This document shows positions 1 to 8,296 of a stretch of 64,000 nt of DNA, piece after piece; the stretch's first letter is position 1, and each line of letters opens with the position of its first letter. This DNA comes from Solimonas thermocellulolyticum. GTDB taxonomy: Bacteria > Pseudomonadota > Gammaproteobacteria > Nevskiales > Nevskiaceae. The position numbers were made by a program, and so were the translations under genes. The stretch spans positions 124,001 to 188,000 of the forward strand of contig NZ_JBEPIJ010000005.1 of assembly GCF_040327995.1 (NCBI RefSeq), read 5' to 3'. Under the pieces are notes generated by a model. The model was not told the origin of the DNA, ran no database searches, and saw only the letters and a list, made by a program, of their open reading frames with translations.

Positions 1-952
1 CGCGTACCAGACGCCGGCGCTCCTCGGCCTCGGCGACCGTGGCGATCTCTTCGATCAGTGTGCGCGTCAGATGCGGCGCGAAGATCTCGATGAAGTCGTG
101 CATGTAGCCGCGCAGGAACAGGCCGCGACGAAAGCCGATGTGCGTGGTGCTCGCTTCGAACAAATGGTCGGCCGGCAGGCGCACCAGGTCGCGATCGACG
201 CGTTCGTCATAAGCCATCCCGGCGACGATGCCGATACCCAGGCCCAGGCGCACGTAGGTCTTGATCACGTCGGCGTCGACGGCAGTGAGCACCACATCGG
301 GCTTGAGGCCATGCGCAGCGAATGCCTGATCGAGCTTCGAGCGCCCGGTGAAGCCGAAGGTGTAAGTGATGATCGGATACTTGGCGATGTCAGCCAATTG
401 CAGCCGCTTGATCTGCGCGAGCGGATGCTCCGGCTGGACCAGCACGCAGCGGTTCCAGCGGTAGCAGGGCAGCATCACCAGACTATCGAAGTGGTGCAGC
501 GCTTCGGTCGCGATCGCGAAATCGGCCTGGCCGTCGGCAGCCATCTTCGCGATCTGTGGCGGTGAGCCCTGGTGCAGGTGCAGGGTGACCTTGGGATACC
601 GCTTGCGAAAGGCATGGATCACCGGTGGCAGCGCGTAGCGCGCCTGGGTGTGGGTGGTGGCGATCGAAAGATCGCCGCGGTCGCTGTGGCGGAATTCCTC
701 GGCGATACGCTCGATGTTCTCGACCTCGCCGAGCAGGCGCCGCGTGTATTCGAGGATGCGCTGGCCGGCCGGGGTGATCTCCGACAGGTGCTTGCCGCTG
801 CGCACGAAGATGTCGACGCCGAGCTCCTCTTCGAGCAAGCGGATCTGTTTGCTGACGCCGGGCTGGGAGGTGAACAGCGCCTCGGCAGCGGCGGTGACGT
901 TCAGACCGCGTTGGGCGACCTCGTAGATGTAGCGGAGCTGGCGGAGCTTCAT
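1..952 (-). CDS. cysB: CysB, LysR-type regulator of sulfur assimilation (3' end outside window)
   Basis: The reverse strand reads open from an ATG at 952 to the left edge, giving 317 codons of a family that is normally about 324 residues, so only the last few residues are missing. The start MKLRQLRYIYEVAQRGLNVT is typical of CysB. An N-terminal winged helix-turn-helix covers about residues 1-60, followed by a LysR substrate-binding domain. The stretch TTHTQARYALP near residue 100 is the CysB inducer/sulfate-binding signature that separates it from generic LysR proteins. Known role: transcriptional activator of cysteine biosynthesis genes, responding to N-acetylserine or O-acetylserine. It is divergent from cysG, 90 bp away, which fits a sulfur-assimilation context because siroheme is the sulfite reductase cofactor. 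Confidence 0.93.
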   Translation of the reverse strand, partial: MKLRQLRYIYEVAQRGLNVTAAAEALFTSQPGVSKQIRLLEEELGVDIFVRSGKHLSEITPAGQRILEYTRRLLGEVENIERIAEEFRHSDRGDLSIATTHTQARYALPPVIHAFRKRYPKVTLHLHQGSPPQIAKMAADGQADFAIATEALHHFDSLVMLPCYRWNRCVLVQPEHPLAQIKRLQLADIAKYPIITYTFGFTGRSKLDQAFAAHGLKPDVVLTAVDADVIKTYVRLGLGIGIVAGMAYDERVDRDLVRLPADHLFEASTTHIGFRRGLFLRGYMHDFIEIFAPHLTRTLIEEIATVAEAEERRRLVR

Positions 953-1042
953 GGCGGCGAGTCGTGGGGCGGCAGCAGAGCGGTGGCAGAATAGCCGCTC
1001 CGCAGCCGCAACGCTGCATCGTCATCCCACCCGTATCCGCCG

Positions 1043-2452
1043 ATGAGCGAACCGGTCTGGCCCTACTACCCGCTGTTTCTCAAGCTCCAGGGTCAGCGCG
1101 TGCTGCTGGTCGGCGGCGGCGAAGTCGCCTTGCGCAAGCTGCGTCTGCTGCAGCGTGCCGGTGCGCGTGTCGAAATCGTCGCTGCGGCGCTGACGCCCGA
1201 GATCGGCCTGATCTGCGAGACCGGCAAAGCCGTCCATGTCGCGGCCGCGTTCGACGAAGCGCAGTTACGCGGCTGCCGCCTGGCCATCGCCGCGACCGAC
1301 GATCGCGCGCTCAACGCGCGCGTCGCCGCCGCTGCCGAGGCCGCCGGCGTGCCGGTGAACGTCGTCGACGATGCCGAGCTGAGCCGCTTCATCACGCCGG
1401 CGATCGTCGATCGCGCTCCGCTGATGGTCGCGATCTCCAGTGGCGGCGCGGCGCCGGTTTTGGCACGGCGTCTGCGTGAGCGCATCGAGACCTGGCTGCC
1501 CGCGACTTACGGCCGCCTGGCGGATTTCATGCGGCGGCGTCGCGATGCGGTGCGCGGCGCGACGGCGCAGGGCGAGCCGCGCGGCATCTGGGAACGCTTC
1601 CTCGACAGCCCGGCGGCCGAGCGCGTCCTGGCGGGCGATGAGGCGGCAGCCGAAGCCGGGTTAAGGGCCTTGATCGACGCGCGCCCGCAGGTGGGCGAGG
1701 TCTACCTGGTGGGCGCTGGTCCGGGTGATCCGGATCTGTTGACCTTCAAGGCACTGCGTCTGATGCAGCAGTGCGATGTCGTGCTGCACGACCGTTTGAT
1801 CGCGCCGCAGGTGCTGGAACTCGTGCGGCGCGACGCGCGGCGGCTGTTCGTCGGCAAGGCACGCAGCCAGCACGCGGTACCGCAGGAGCAGATCAACGCC
1901 GAGTTGGTGCGCCTTGCGCAGCAGGGCCTGCGCGTGCTGCGGCTCAAGGGCGGCGATCCCTTCATCTTCGGTCGCGGCGGCGAGGAGATCGACACCTTGA
2001 TGGCGCACGGCATCCCGTTCCAGGTCGTGCCCGGCATCACCGCGGCGAGCGGCTGTGCCGCCTACGCTGGCATTCCTCTGACCCATCGCGACTACGCGCA
2101 GTCGTGCATCTTCGTCACCGGCCATGCGCGCAAGGACGGCACGCTGGATCTGCACTGGGACCAACTCGCACGGCGCGGGCAGACCGTGGTCGTCTACATG
2201 GGCTTGCACACGCTGCCGGCGCTATGCGCCGAACTGATCCAACATGGGCTGCCGGCAGACTGGCCGGCCGCGATGGTCGAGGAGGGCACGTCGCCCCACC
2301 AGCGCGTCGTCGTCGGCACGCTGGATGATCTGCCGCAGCGGGTCCAGGCGGCCGGCTTCAAAGGCGCGAGCCTCTTGATCGTCGGCGAGGTCGTGCGTCT
2401 GCGCGGTCATCTGCGCTGGCACGTCGAGGCGGCGCACGTCGCCCCGCGCTGA
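1043..2452 (+). CDS. cysG: Siroheme synthase CysG (trifunctional)
   Basis: 469 residues, the usual length of fused CysG. The N-terminal half is precorrin-2 dehydrogenase/sirohydrochlorin ferrochelatase, with the NAD-binding motif VGGGEVALRKLRLL near residue 24 and the segment ITPAIVDRAPLMVAISSGG. From about residue 220 the uroporphyrinogen-III C-methyltransferase domain begins with VGAGPGDPDLLTFKALR, and RLKGGDPFIFGRGGEE is its SAM-binding loop. The protein methylates uroporphyrinogen III twice, oxidises precorrin-2 and inserts Fe2+ to make siroheme for sulfite or nitrite reductase. The start at 1043 puts the first residues in register with known CysG. The divergent neighbour cysB makes sulfur-dependent control likely (inference). 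The gene is convergent with dxs. Confidence 0.96.
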   Translation: MSEPVWPYYPLFLKLQGQRVLLVGGGEVALRKLRLLQRAGARVEIVAAALTPEIGLICETGKAVHVAAAFDEAQLRGCRLAIAATDDRALNARVAAAAEAAGVPVNVVDDAELSRFITPAIVDRAPLMVAISSGGAAPVLARRLRERIETWLPATYGRLADFMRRRRDAVRGATAQGEPRGIWERFLDSPAAERVLAGDEAAAEAGLRALIDARPQVGEVYLVGAGPGDPDLLTFKALRLMQQCDVVLHDRLIAPQVLELVRRDARRLFVGKARSQHAVPQEQINAELVRLAQQGLRVLRLKGGDPFIFGRGGEEIDTLMAHGIPFQVVPGITAASGCAAYAGIPLTHRDYAQSCIFVTGHARKDGTLDLHWDQLARRGQTVVVYMGLHTLPALCAELIQHGLPADWPAAMVEEGTSPHQRVVVGTLDDLPQRVQAAGFKGASLLIVGEVVRLRGHLRWHVEAAHVAPR

Positions 2453-2592
2453 CGCCGTCGGCCTTTTGCACCGTGATGCGGCGGTGCACGGCTGCGCCGG
2501 GCAAGGCGTGCCCGCGGGGCGAGCGCCGTACGCCGCAATCGCCGTTGGAGCCGGCGCCGCGGGGTCAGTGCGCGCGGCGCAGCGCCGTGCGA

Positions 2593-4470
2593 TCAGGCCA
2601 GGTGCTGGCTGCTCGGCCGGTCGAGATCGCGCGAACGCAAGCGCTTGGCGATCGCGCGCTGGATGCCGGCGGTGTCGAGCCCGCACTGCGCGAGCAGTTC
2701 TTCCCGAGTCCCGTGCTCGACGAAATGGTCGGGTAGGCCGAGGTTGAGGACCGGCACCGTGTGATGCTGGGCGACGAGCACCTCGTTGACCGCCGAGCCG
2801 GCGCCGCCCAGGCGCACATTGTCCTCGAGCGTGACCAGCAGATCGTTCTCGTTGGCGAGTTCGAGAATCAGCTCGGCGTCGAGCGGCTTGACGAAGCGCA
2901 TGTCGGCGACCACGGCATCGAAGATCTCGGCGGCCTCGAGCGCCGGCTGCACCATCGTGCCGAAGGCGAGAAGCGCGACGCGCGGCCGACGGCGGCCATG
3001 GGCTTCGCGCAGGATGCGGCCCTTGCCGAGCGGCAGCGGCCGAGCCTCGGCATCGAGGGCGACGCCGCGTCCGTGGCCGCGCGGATAACGCACGGCGCTG
3101 GGCTGTTGCAGCGCAAGACCCGTGGCCAGCATACGCCGGCATTCGTTTTCGTCGGACGGCGCCATCACCACCATGTTCGGGATGCAGCGCAAGAAGGAGA
3201 AGTCGAAGGCGCCGTGGTGGGTCGCGCCGTCGGCGCCGACCAGCCCGCCGCGGTCGAGGGCGAACAGCACCGGCAGGTTCTGGATCGCGACGTCGTGGAT
3301 CAGTTGATCGTAGCCGCGCTGCAGGAACGTGGAATAGATCGCACACACCGGCTTCAAGCCTTCGCATGCCAGCCCGGCAGCGAGGGTGACGGCGTGCTGC
3401 TCGGCGATGCCGACGTCGAAGTACCGCGTCGGGAAGCGCTGCGCGTACTCGACCAGTCCCGAGCCCTCGCGCATCGCCGGCGTGATGGCGACGACCCTGG
3501 GATCGGCGGCGGCCGCCTCGCACAGCCACTGACCGAAGACCTGGGTATAGCTCGGCGCGCCCGCTGGCTTGCCGCGCGCGAAGGCGCCGGTGACCGGGTC
3601 GAACTGGGTGACGCCGTGGTATTTGATCGGATCGAGTTCGGCCGGCTCGAAGCCCTTGCCCTTGACCGTGACCACGTGCAGCAACTGCGGCCCTTTGGCG
3701 TCCTTGAGGCGCTCCAGTGCGGCGCCGAGGGCATCGAGGTCGTGCCCGTCGATCGGGCCGTGGTAGTCGAAGCCCAGCGTCCGGAACATCGCGCCGGGTT
3801 CGTCCAGGTGGGCCGGATGGGAATCGTGCTCCGCCGGGCGGCGCCGGTGTGGTGCCTCGATGCCGAGCTTTGCCAGCAGGCGCGCGGAATGGTCGCGCAT
3901 CGCGCCCACGTTCTCGGAAATCGACATGTCGTTGTCGTTGTAGATCACGAGCATGTCGAGCTTGAGGTGACCGGCGTGGTTGAGCGCCTCGTAGGCCATG
4001 CCCGCCGTCATGCCGCCGTCGCCGATCACCGCGACGACACGGCGTCGCTCGTGCTTCACGCGCGCGGCGGCGGCCATGCCGGCGGCGGCGGAGATCGACG
4101 TCGACGAGTGGCCGACGCCGAAGGTGTCGTACTCACTCTCGGCGCGATGGCAGAACGGTGCCAGCCCGCCGAGGCGGCGGATGGTTTCGAGCCGCGCGCG
4201 CCGCCCGGTGAGCATCTTGTGCGGGTAGGCCTGGTGGCCGACGTCCCAGACCAGGCGGTCGTGCGGCGTGTCGAAGGCGCGGTGCAGCGCGATCGACAGC
4301 TCGACGGTGCCGAGATTGGCGGCGAAGTGTCCGCCGATCCGGCCGAGCGTTTCGATCAGATAGCGGCGTATCTCGACCGCGAGCGCCGGCAGGTCGCTCG
4401 CCGGCAATCGGCGCAAGTCCTCTGGCGCATTGACGCGTCCGAGCAGGGCGTATCCGGGAATGTCGGTCAT
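2593..4470 (-). CDS. dxs: 1-deoxy-D-xylulose-5-phosphate synthase
   Basis: 625 residues, full family length. It is a transketolase-like thiamine diphosphate enzyme of the cytosol that condenses pyruvate and glyceraldehyde 3-phosphate, the first step of the MEP isoprenoid pathway. Visible marks are WDVGHQAYPHK (catalytic His region, about residue 75), the TPP/Mg motif GDGGMTAG with the downstream NDN near residues 150-180, and the pyrimidine-domain segment DVGIAEQHAVTLAAG near 368. The C-terminal transketolase domain is intact. It lies downstream of ispA (94 bp gap) in the same direction, so the order xseB-ispA-dxs reproduces the classic gammaproteobacterial isoprenoid operon. Confidence 0.97.
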   Translation of the reverse strand: MTDIPGYALLGRVNAPEDLRRLPASDLPALAVEIRRYLIETLGRIGGHFAANLGTVELSIALHRAFDTPHDRLVWDVGHQAYPHKMLTGRRARLETIRRLGGLAPFCHRAESEYDTFGVGHSSTSISAAAGMAAAARVKHERRRVVAVIGDGGMTAGMAYEALNHAGHLKLDMLVIYNDNDMSISENVGAMRDHSARLLAKLGIEAPHRRRPAEHDSHPAHLDEPGAMFRTLGFDYHGPIDGHDLDALGAALERLKDAKGPQLLHVVTVKGKGFEPAELDPIKYHGVTQFDPVTGAFARGKPAGAPSYTQVFGQWLCEAAAADPRVVAITPAMREGSGLVEYAQRFPTRYFDVGIAEQHAVTLAAGLACEGLKPVCAIYSTFLQRGYDQLIHDVAIQNLPVLFALDRGGLVGADGATHHGAFDFSFLRCIPNMVVMAPSDENECRRMLATGLALQQPSAVRYPRGHGRGVALDAEARPLPLGKGRILREAHGRRRPRVALLAFGTMVQPALEAAEIFDAVVADMRFVKPLDAELILELANENDLLVTLEDNVRLGGAGSAVNEVLVAQHHTVPVLNLGLPDHFVEHGTREELLAQCGLDTAGIQRAIAKRLRSRDLDRPSSQHLA

Positions 4471-4564
4471 GAGGTCAAAGTATGCGCCTTGCGCGGCGAG
4501 GATGCGATCAGCCGATCATTATCGCCGAAGCCATGTCGCGGATTGCAGCGCGATGCCGACCGAG

Positions 4565-5458
4565 TCAGTGGGCGCGCCGGCGAATCGATTCCGTATAGGC
4601 GAGCAGCGGCTCGGCAGGCGCGCCCAGCGGTACCAGCGCCTCGCATGCGCGCGCGAACAGCGCGTCGGCGCGGCGGCGTGCCTCGCCGAGTCCGAGCAGC
4701 GAGGGGTAGGTCGACTTGCCACTCGCGTGATCCTTGCCGGCGGTCTTGCCAAGGGTTGCCGAGTTGCCTTCGATGTCGAGCACGTCGTCCTGGATCTGAA
4801 ACGCAAGGCCCACGCTCTTGCCGTAGCAATCCAGCGCCTCGATCGCTGCCGGCGACGCGTCGTCGGCAGCGATGCCGGCCATCTGCAGGCAGGCGCGGAT
4901 CAGCGCGCCGGTCTTGTGGATGTGCAAGGCTTCCAGTTCGGCGAGCGTGAGTTGACGATGCTCGCTGGCGAGGTCGACCGCCTGACCGCCGACCATGCCG
5001 CGCGAGCCCGCCGCGGTCGCCAGCACGCCGATCATGCGCAGCCGTTGCTCGGCGGACAGTCCCGCGGCTGCGTCCTCGGCGAGCGTCTGGAACGCCAGGG
5101 CCTGCAGCGCATCGCCGACCAGGATCGCCGTGGCTTCGTCGTAGGCGACGTGCGTCGTCGGCCGGCCGCGGCGCAGGGCGTCGTCGTCCATGGCCGGCAG
5201 ATCGTCGTGTACCAGTGAGTAGGCATGGATCATTTCGACCGCGCAGGCGGCCGCATCGAGCCGCCGCGGATCGGTGCCGAGCGCGTGCCCACCGAGGTAG
5301 ACCAGCAGCGGCCGCAGGCGCTTGCCGCCCTCGCTGGCGTAGCGCATCGCTTGATGCAGGCGCGCGGGGTAGTGCTCGGCCGGCGGCAGGTGACGGTCCA
5401 GCGCCATCGCCAGCCGGTTGCGCCGATCGGCGATCAAGGCCTCGATCTCGGGGCTCAC
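4565..5458 (-). CDS. ispA: Farnesyl/geranyl diphosphate synthase
   Basis: Trans-prenyltransferase that extends isopentenyl and dimethylallyl diphosphate to geranyl and farnesyl diphosphate. The first Asp-rich motif is DDLPAMDDD, preceded by MIHAYSLVH; the second is QIQDDVLD, followed by a conserved KD segment. I place the start at a GTG (5458-5456), which overlaps the xseB stop as GTGA and gives 297 residues, close to E. coli IspA. An upstream ATG at 5536 would add 26 Arg/Pro-rich residues read from inside xseB and is unlikely. The upstream xseB and downstream dxs indicate one operon. Confidence 0.94.
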   Translation of the reverse strand: MSPEIEALIADRRNRLAMALDRHLPPAEHYPARLHQAMRYASEGGKRLRPLLVYLGGHALGTDPRRLDAAACAVEMIHAYSLVHDDLPAMDDDALRRGRPTTHVAYDEATAILVGDALQALAFQTLAEDAAAGLSAEQRLRMIGVLATAAGSRGMVGGQAVDLASEHRQLTLAELEALHIHKTGALIRACLQMAGIAADDASPAAIEALDCYGKSVGLAFQIQDDVLDIEGNSATLGKTAGKDHASGKSTYPSLLGLGEARRRADALFARACEALVPLGAPAEPLLAYTESIRRRAH

Positions 5459-5703
5459 GGGGCTCCGTCGCTCGGCGGCTCGGCCTGCAGGAGCGTGCGG
5501 ACCTGGAGTTCGGCGTTGTCGAGTGCGCTGCGGCATTCGCGCGTCAGCTCGATGCCGCGCTGAAACAAGCGCAACGACGTTTCGAGCCGTAATTCGCCGC
5601 GCTCCAGGCTCTGAACGATGCCTTCGAGCTCCTTCATCGCTTCCTCGAAGCGGCCGACGGGGTCGCCGTCTGGCAGGCGCGCGGGGTCGGATTCATGGGA
5701 CAT
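5455..5703 (-). CDS. xseB: Exodeoxyribonuclease VII small subunit
   Basis: 82 residues from ATG 5703, matching the roughly 80-residue XseB family. The core FEEAMKELEGIVQSLERGEL followed by LETSLRLFQRGIELTRECR is the conserved two-helix coiled-coil signature. XseB binds XseA to form exonuclease VII, which degrades single-stranded DNA. The reading frame also opens further upstream (from 5805), but those residues have no family support. The stop overlaps the ispA GTG start, so the genes are translationally coupled. It opens the xseB-ispA-dxs operon. The 284 bp up to parE on the other side hold no gene and must carry the divergent promoters, although no clear consensus was picked out. Confidence 0.92.
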   Translation of the reverse strand: MSHESDPARLPDGDPVGRFEEAMKELEGIVQSLERGELRLETSLRLFQRGIELTRECRSALDNAELQVRTLLQAEPPSDGAP

Positions 5704-5987
5704 GGCTGCGACGGCCTGTGATGAGTCGTTAAACTTGTGGGATATCCGTGATGAAAAATGTGCCCCCAGCGCGGCTGGCAGCGAGTTTAGCCCAGCGTCG
5801 CTCACGGTGTCTGCGCAGGCAGCAGAGGCGCTTAAGGCGCCGGAGGGTTCGGCGTCCTCACCTTACGCTGCGGCAGGTCGTCACGGAAGGTCACCCAGCC
5901 CGCGAACGCCGCGTAGCTCGGGCCCCGCGGTCAGTTGCCGGTCCGACGCGCATGGGCTAGTGTCCGCGCGCTTTTTTCATCCCGATC

Positions 5988-7883
5988 ATGGCCAATTCCA
6001 ACTACAGCGCAGAAGCGATCGAGGTGCTGCAAGGGCTGGAGCCCGTGCGCAAGCGTCCCGGTATGTACACCGATACCGCACGCCCCAATCACCTCGCACA
6101 GGAAGTCATCGACAACGCCGTCGACGAGGCACTCGCCGGCTACTGCAAGAACATTGCCGTCACGCTGCACGCCGACGGCTCGCTGGAGGTCGCGGACGAC
6201 GGCCGTGGCATGCCGGTCGACGTCCACCCGGTGCACAAGGTCACCGGCGTCGAGCTGATCCTGACCAAGCTGCATTCGGGCGCCAAGTTCTCGAACAAGC
6301 AGTACCAGTTCTCCGGCGGTTTGCACGGCGTCGGCGTCTCGGTGGTCAATGCGCTCTCGACCCGGCTCGAGGTGCGCGTCTTTCGCGACGGCACCGAGTA
6401 CCGGATCGCCTTTGCCGGCGGTGAGGTGGCGGAGGGGCTCACCCCTGTCGGCACGGTACCGAAGAACCGTCGAGGGACTGCGGTGAGGTTCTGGCCGGAC
6501 GCGAAATACTTCGACTCGCCCAAGTTTTCGGTGTCGCGGCTCAAGCAGGTGCTGCGGGCCAAGGCGGTGCTGTGTCCAAACCTCAAGGTCACGTTGACGG
6601 AGGCCGCGAGCGGTGAGGTCAGCGTCTGGCAGTACGAAAACGGCTTGCGCGACTACTTGCGCGACGCGCTCGGCGGCGCCGAGACCTTGCCGGCGGAGCC
6701 CTTCGTCGGCAACTTCAAGGGCACGCGCGAAGAAGTGGAGTGGGCCCTGGTCTGGCTCAACTCGCAAGGCCCGCGCGGCGAGCCGGTGGCCGAGAGTTAT
6801 GTCAACCTGATTCCGACGCCACAGGGGGGTACCCACGTCAACGGTCTGCGCACCGGTCTGACCGAGGCGATCCGCGAGTTCTGTGAGTTCCGCAACCTGT
6901 TGCCGCGTGGCCTCAAACTCGCACCCGAGGACGTCTGGCAGGATTGTGCCTACGTGCTGTCGGTGAAGATGCAGGAACCGCAATTCGCCGGCCAGACCAA
7001 GGAACGCCTGTCGTCGCGCGAATCGGCGACTTTCGTCTCCGGCGTCGTCCATGACGCCTTCAGCCTGTGGCTGAATCAGCACCCGGAGGCCGGAGAGCAG
7101 ATCGCGCAGCTCGTCATCGCCAGCGCGAACGCGCGGCTCAAGCTGGCCAAGCAGGTCGTGCGCAAGAAGGTCACGACGGGCCCGGCGCTGCCGGGCAAGC
7201 TCGCCGACTGCGTGCAGAGCGATGTCTCTCGCACCGAACTGTTCCTGGTCGAGGGGGATTCCGCTGGCGGCAGCGCCAAACAGGCGCGCGATCGCGAGTT
7301 CCAGGCCGTCATGCCGCTGCGCGGCAAGATTCTCAACACCTGGGAAGTGGATCCCAGCGAGGTCTTGGCGTCCGATGAAATCCACAACATCAGCGTCGCC
7401 ATCGGCGTCGATCCGGGCAGCGCGGATCTCTCCGGTCTGCGCTACGGCAAGATCTGCGTGCTCGCCGACGCCGACTCTGACGGTCTGCACATCGCCACCT
7501 TGTTGTGCGCGCTGTTTCTGAAACACTACCGGCCCCTGGTCGAGCGGGGGCACCTCTATGTCGCGATGCCGCCGCTGTTTCGCATCGATGCCGGCAAGCA
7601 GGTGTTCTACGCGCTCGACGAGTCGGAAAAGCAGGGCGTGCTCGATCGGCTCGCCGCCGAAGGCAACAAGGCCAAGGTCAGCGTCACCCGCTTCAAGGGG
7701 CTTGGCGAAATGAATCCCCTGCAACTGCGCGAAACGACGATGGCGCCGGACACGCGCCGCCTCGTGCAACTGTCCTTGGACGACCAGCCCGCCGAATCGG
7801 TCATGGACCTGCTGCTGGCCAAGAAACGGGCGGCGGATCGCAAAGACTGGCTCGAACGCGAAGGCAATCGCGCCGAGGTGTAA
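5988..7883 (+). CDS. parE: DNA topoisomerase IV subunit B
   Basis: 631 residues, matching the short gammaproteobacterial ParE rather than the longer GyrB. A GHKL ATPase domain comes first: VIDNAVDEALAG near residue 42, DDGRGMPVD near 68 and the ATP-lid GGLHGVGVSVVNALS near 110. A transducer domain follows, then the TOPRIM motif LFLVEGDSAGGSAKQARDR near 415 and a second acidic cluster DADSDGLH. It provides ATP hydrolysis for decatenation of daughter chromosomes together with ParC. The start MANSNYSAEAIEVLQGLEPVR matches the family. parC lies 413 bp downstream, with a toxin-gene remnant between the two. Confidence 0.96.
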   Translation: MANSNYSAEAIEVLQGLEPVRKRPGMYTDTARPNHLAQEVIDNAVDEALAGYCKNIAVTLHADGSLEVADDGRGMPVDVHPVHKVTGVELILTKLHSGAKFSNKQYQFSGGLHGVGVSVVNALSTRLEVRVFRDGTEYRIAFAGGEVAEGLTPVGTVPKNRRGTAVRFWPDAKYFDSPKFSVSRLKQVLRAKAVLCPNLKVTLTEAASGEVSVWQYENGLRDYLRDALGGAETLPAEPFVGNFKGTREEVEWALVWLNSQGPRGEPVAESYVNLIPTPQGGTHVNGLRTGLTEAIREFCEFRNLLPRGLKLAPEDVWQDCAYVLSVKMQEPQFAGQTKERLSSRESATFVSGVVHDAFSLWLNQHPEAGEQIAQLVIASANARLKLAKQVVRKKVTTGPALPGKLADCVQSDVSRTELFLVEGDSAGGSAKQARDREFQAVMPLRGKILNTWEVDPSEVLASDEIHNISVAIGVDPGSADLSGLRYGKICVLADADSDGLHIATLLCALFLKHYRPLVERGHLYVAMPPLFRIDAGKQVFYALDESEKQGVLDRLAAEGNKAKVSVTRFKGLGEMNPLQLRETTMAPDTRRLVQLSLDDQPAESVMDLLLAKKRAADRKDWLEREGNRAEV

Positions 7884-7908
7884 GACATGGGGCGAGCCGA
7901 TAGACTGG

Positions 7909-8229
7909 GTGTTAGTCCGTCCTGAAGGTGAATGCGATGTCAGCCGTGCGAGCCAGTGGGAGCCTGCGATCAACATCGCCAACGGCAAGTTGCGGCTCGA
8001 CTTGGCGCGCTTTAGCGCACAAGTCGAGCGCGACGGCTTTCACTGGCTTGGTATTGAATCTGCGCACGTACTGGCGGTCGCAAAGCTGCCGCGCTTCGAT
8101 GATCACCAGGATCCCTTCGACCGCATGCTCGTTGCACAGAGTCTGGCGGAACCTCCGATTCTGCTGACTGCGCACCGGCAACTCGATCGCTACGGACCGA
8201 TGGTCCGCGTCGTAACTCGAGTCGTCTGA
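7909..8229 (+). pseudogene. VapC-type PIN-domain toxin remnant (N-terminus missing)
   Basis: The 413 bp between parE and parC hold one readable fragment. From about 7936 the translation VSRASQWEPAINIANGKLRL follows the usual VapC segment with its conserved WE. It continues with HVLAVAKLP and then DPFDRMLVAQSLAE, a textbook PIN-domain core. The first 40-45 residues, including the first catalytic Asp and hydrophobic strand, are absent. The late motif normally read as LLTAD is LLTAH, so another acidic residue is lost. No VapB-like antitoxin is next to it. I read it as the decayed C-terminal two-thirds of a VapC ribonuclease; toxin activity is very unlikely. Confidence 0.72.
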
Positions 8230-8296
8230 AGCCATCTCATCCCAGGCCGCTTGGCGGCTTTGTTCCGGCTTGAACAGCAAAGCTCACTCATCAAGC

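Noticed and set aside
2761..4950. 729-codon plus-strand open frame across dxs and ispA
   Set aside because: It is antisense to clear genes on the reverse strand; the length is explained by high GC and the translation has no family-like motifs.
7912..8280. 122-codon reverse-strand frame between parE and parC
   Set aside because: The plus strand of the same DNA carries PIN-domain motifs, so the reverse frame is a shadow.
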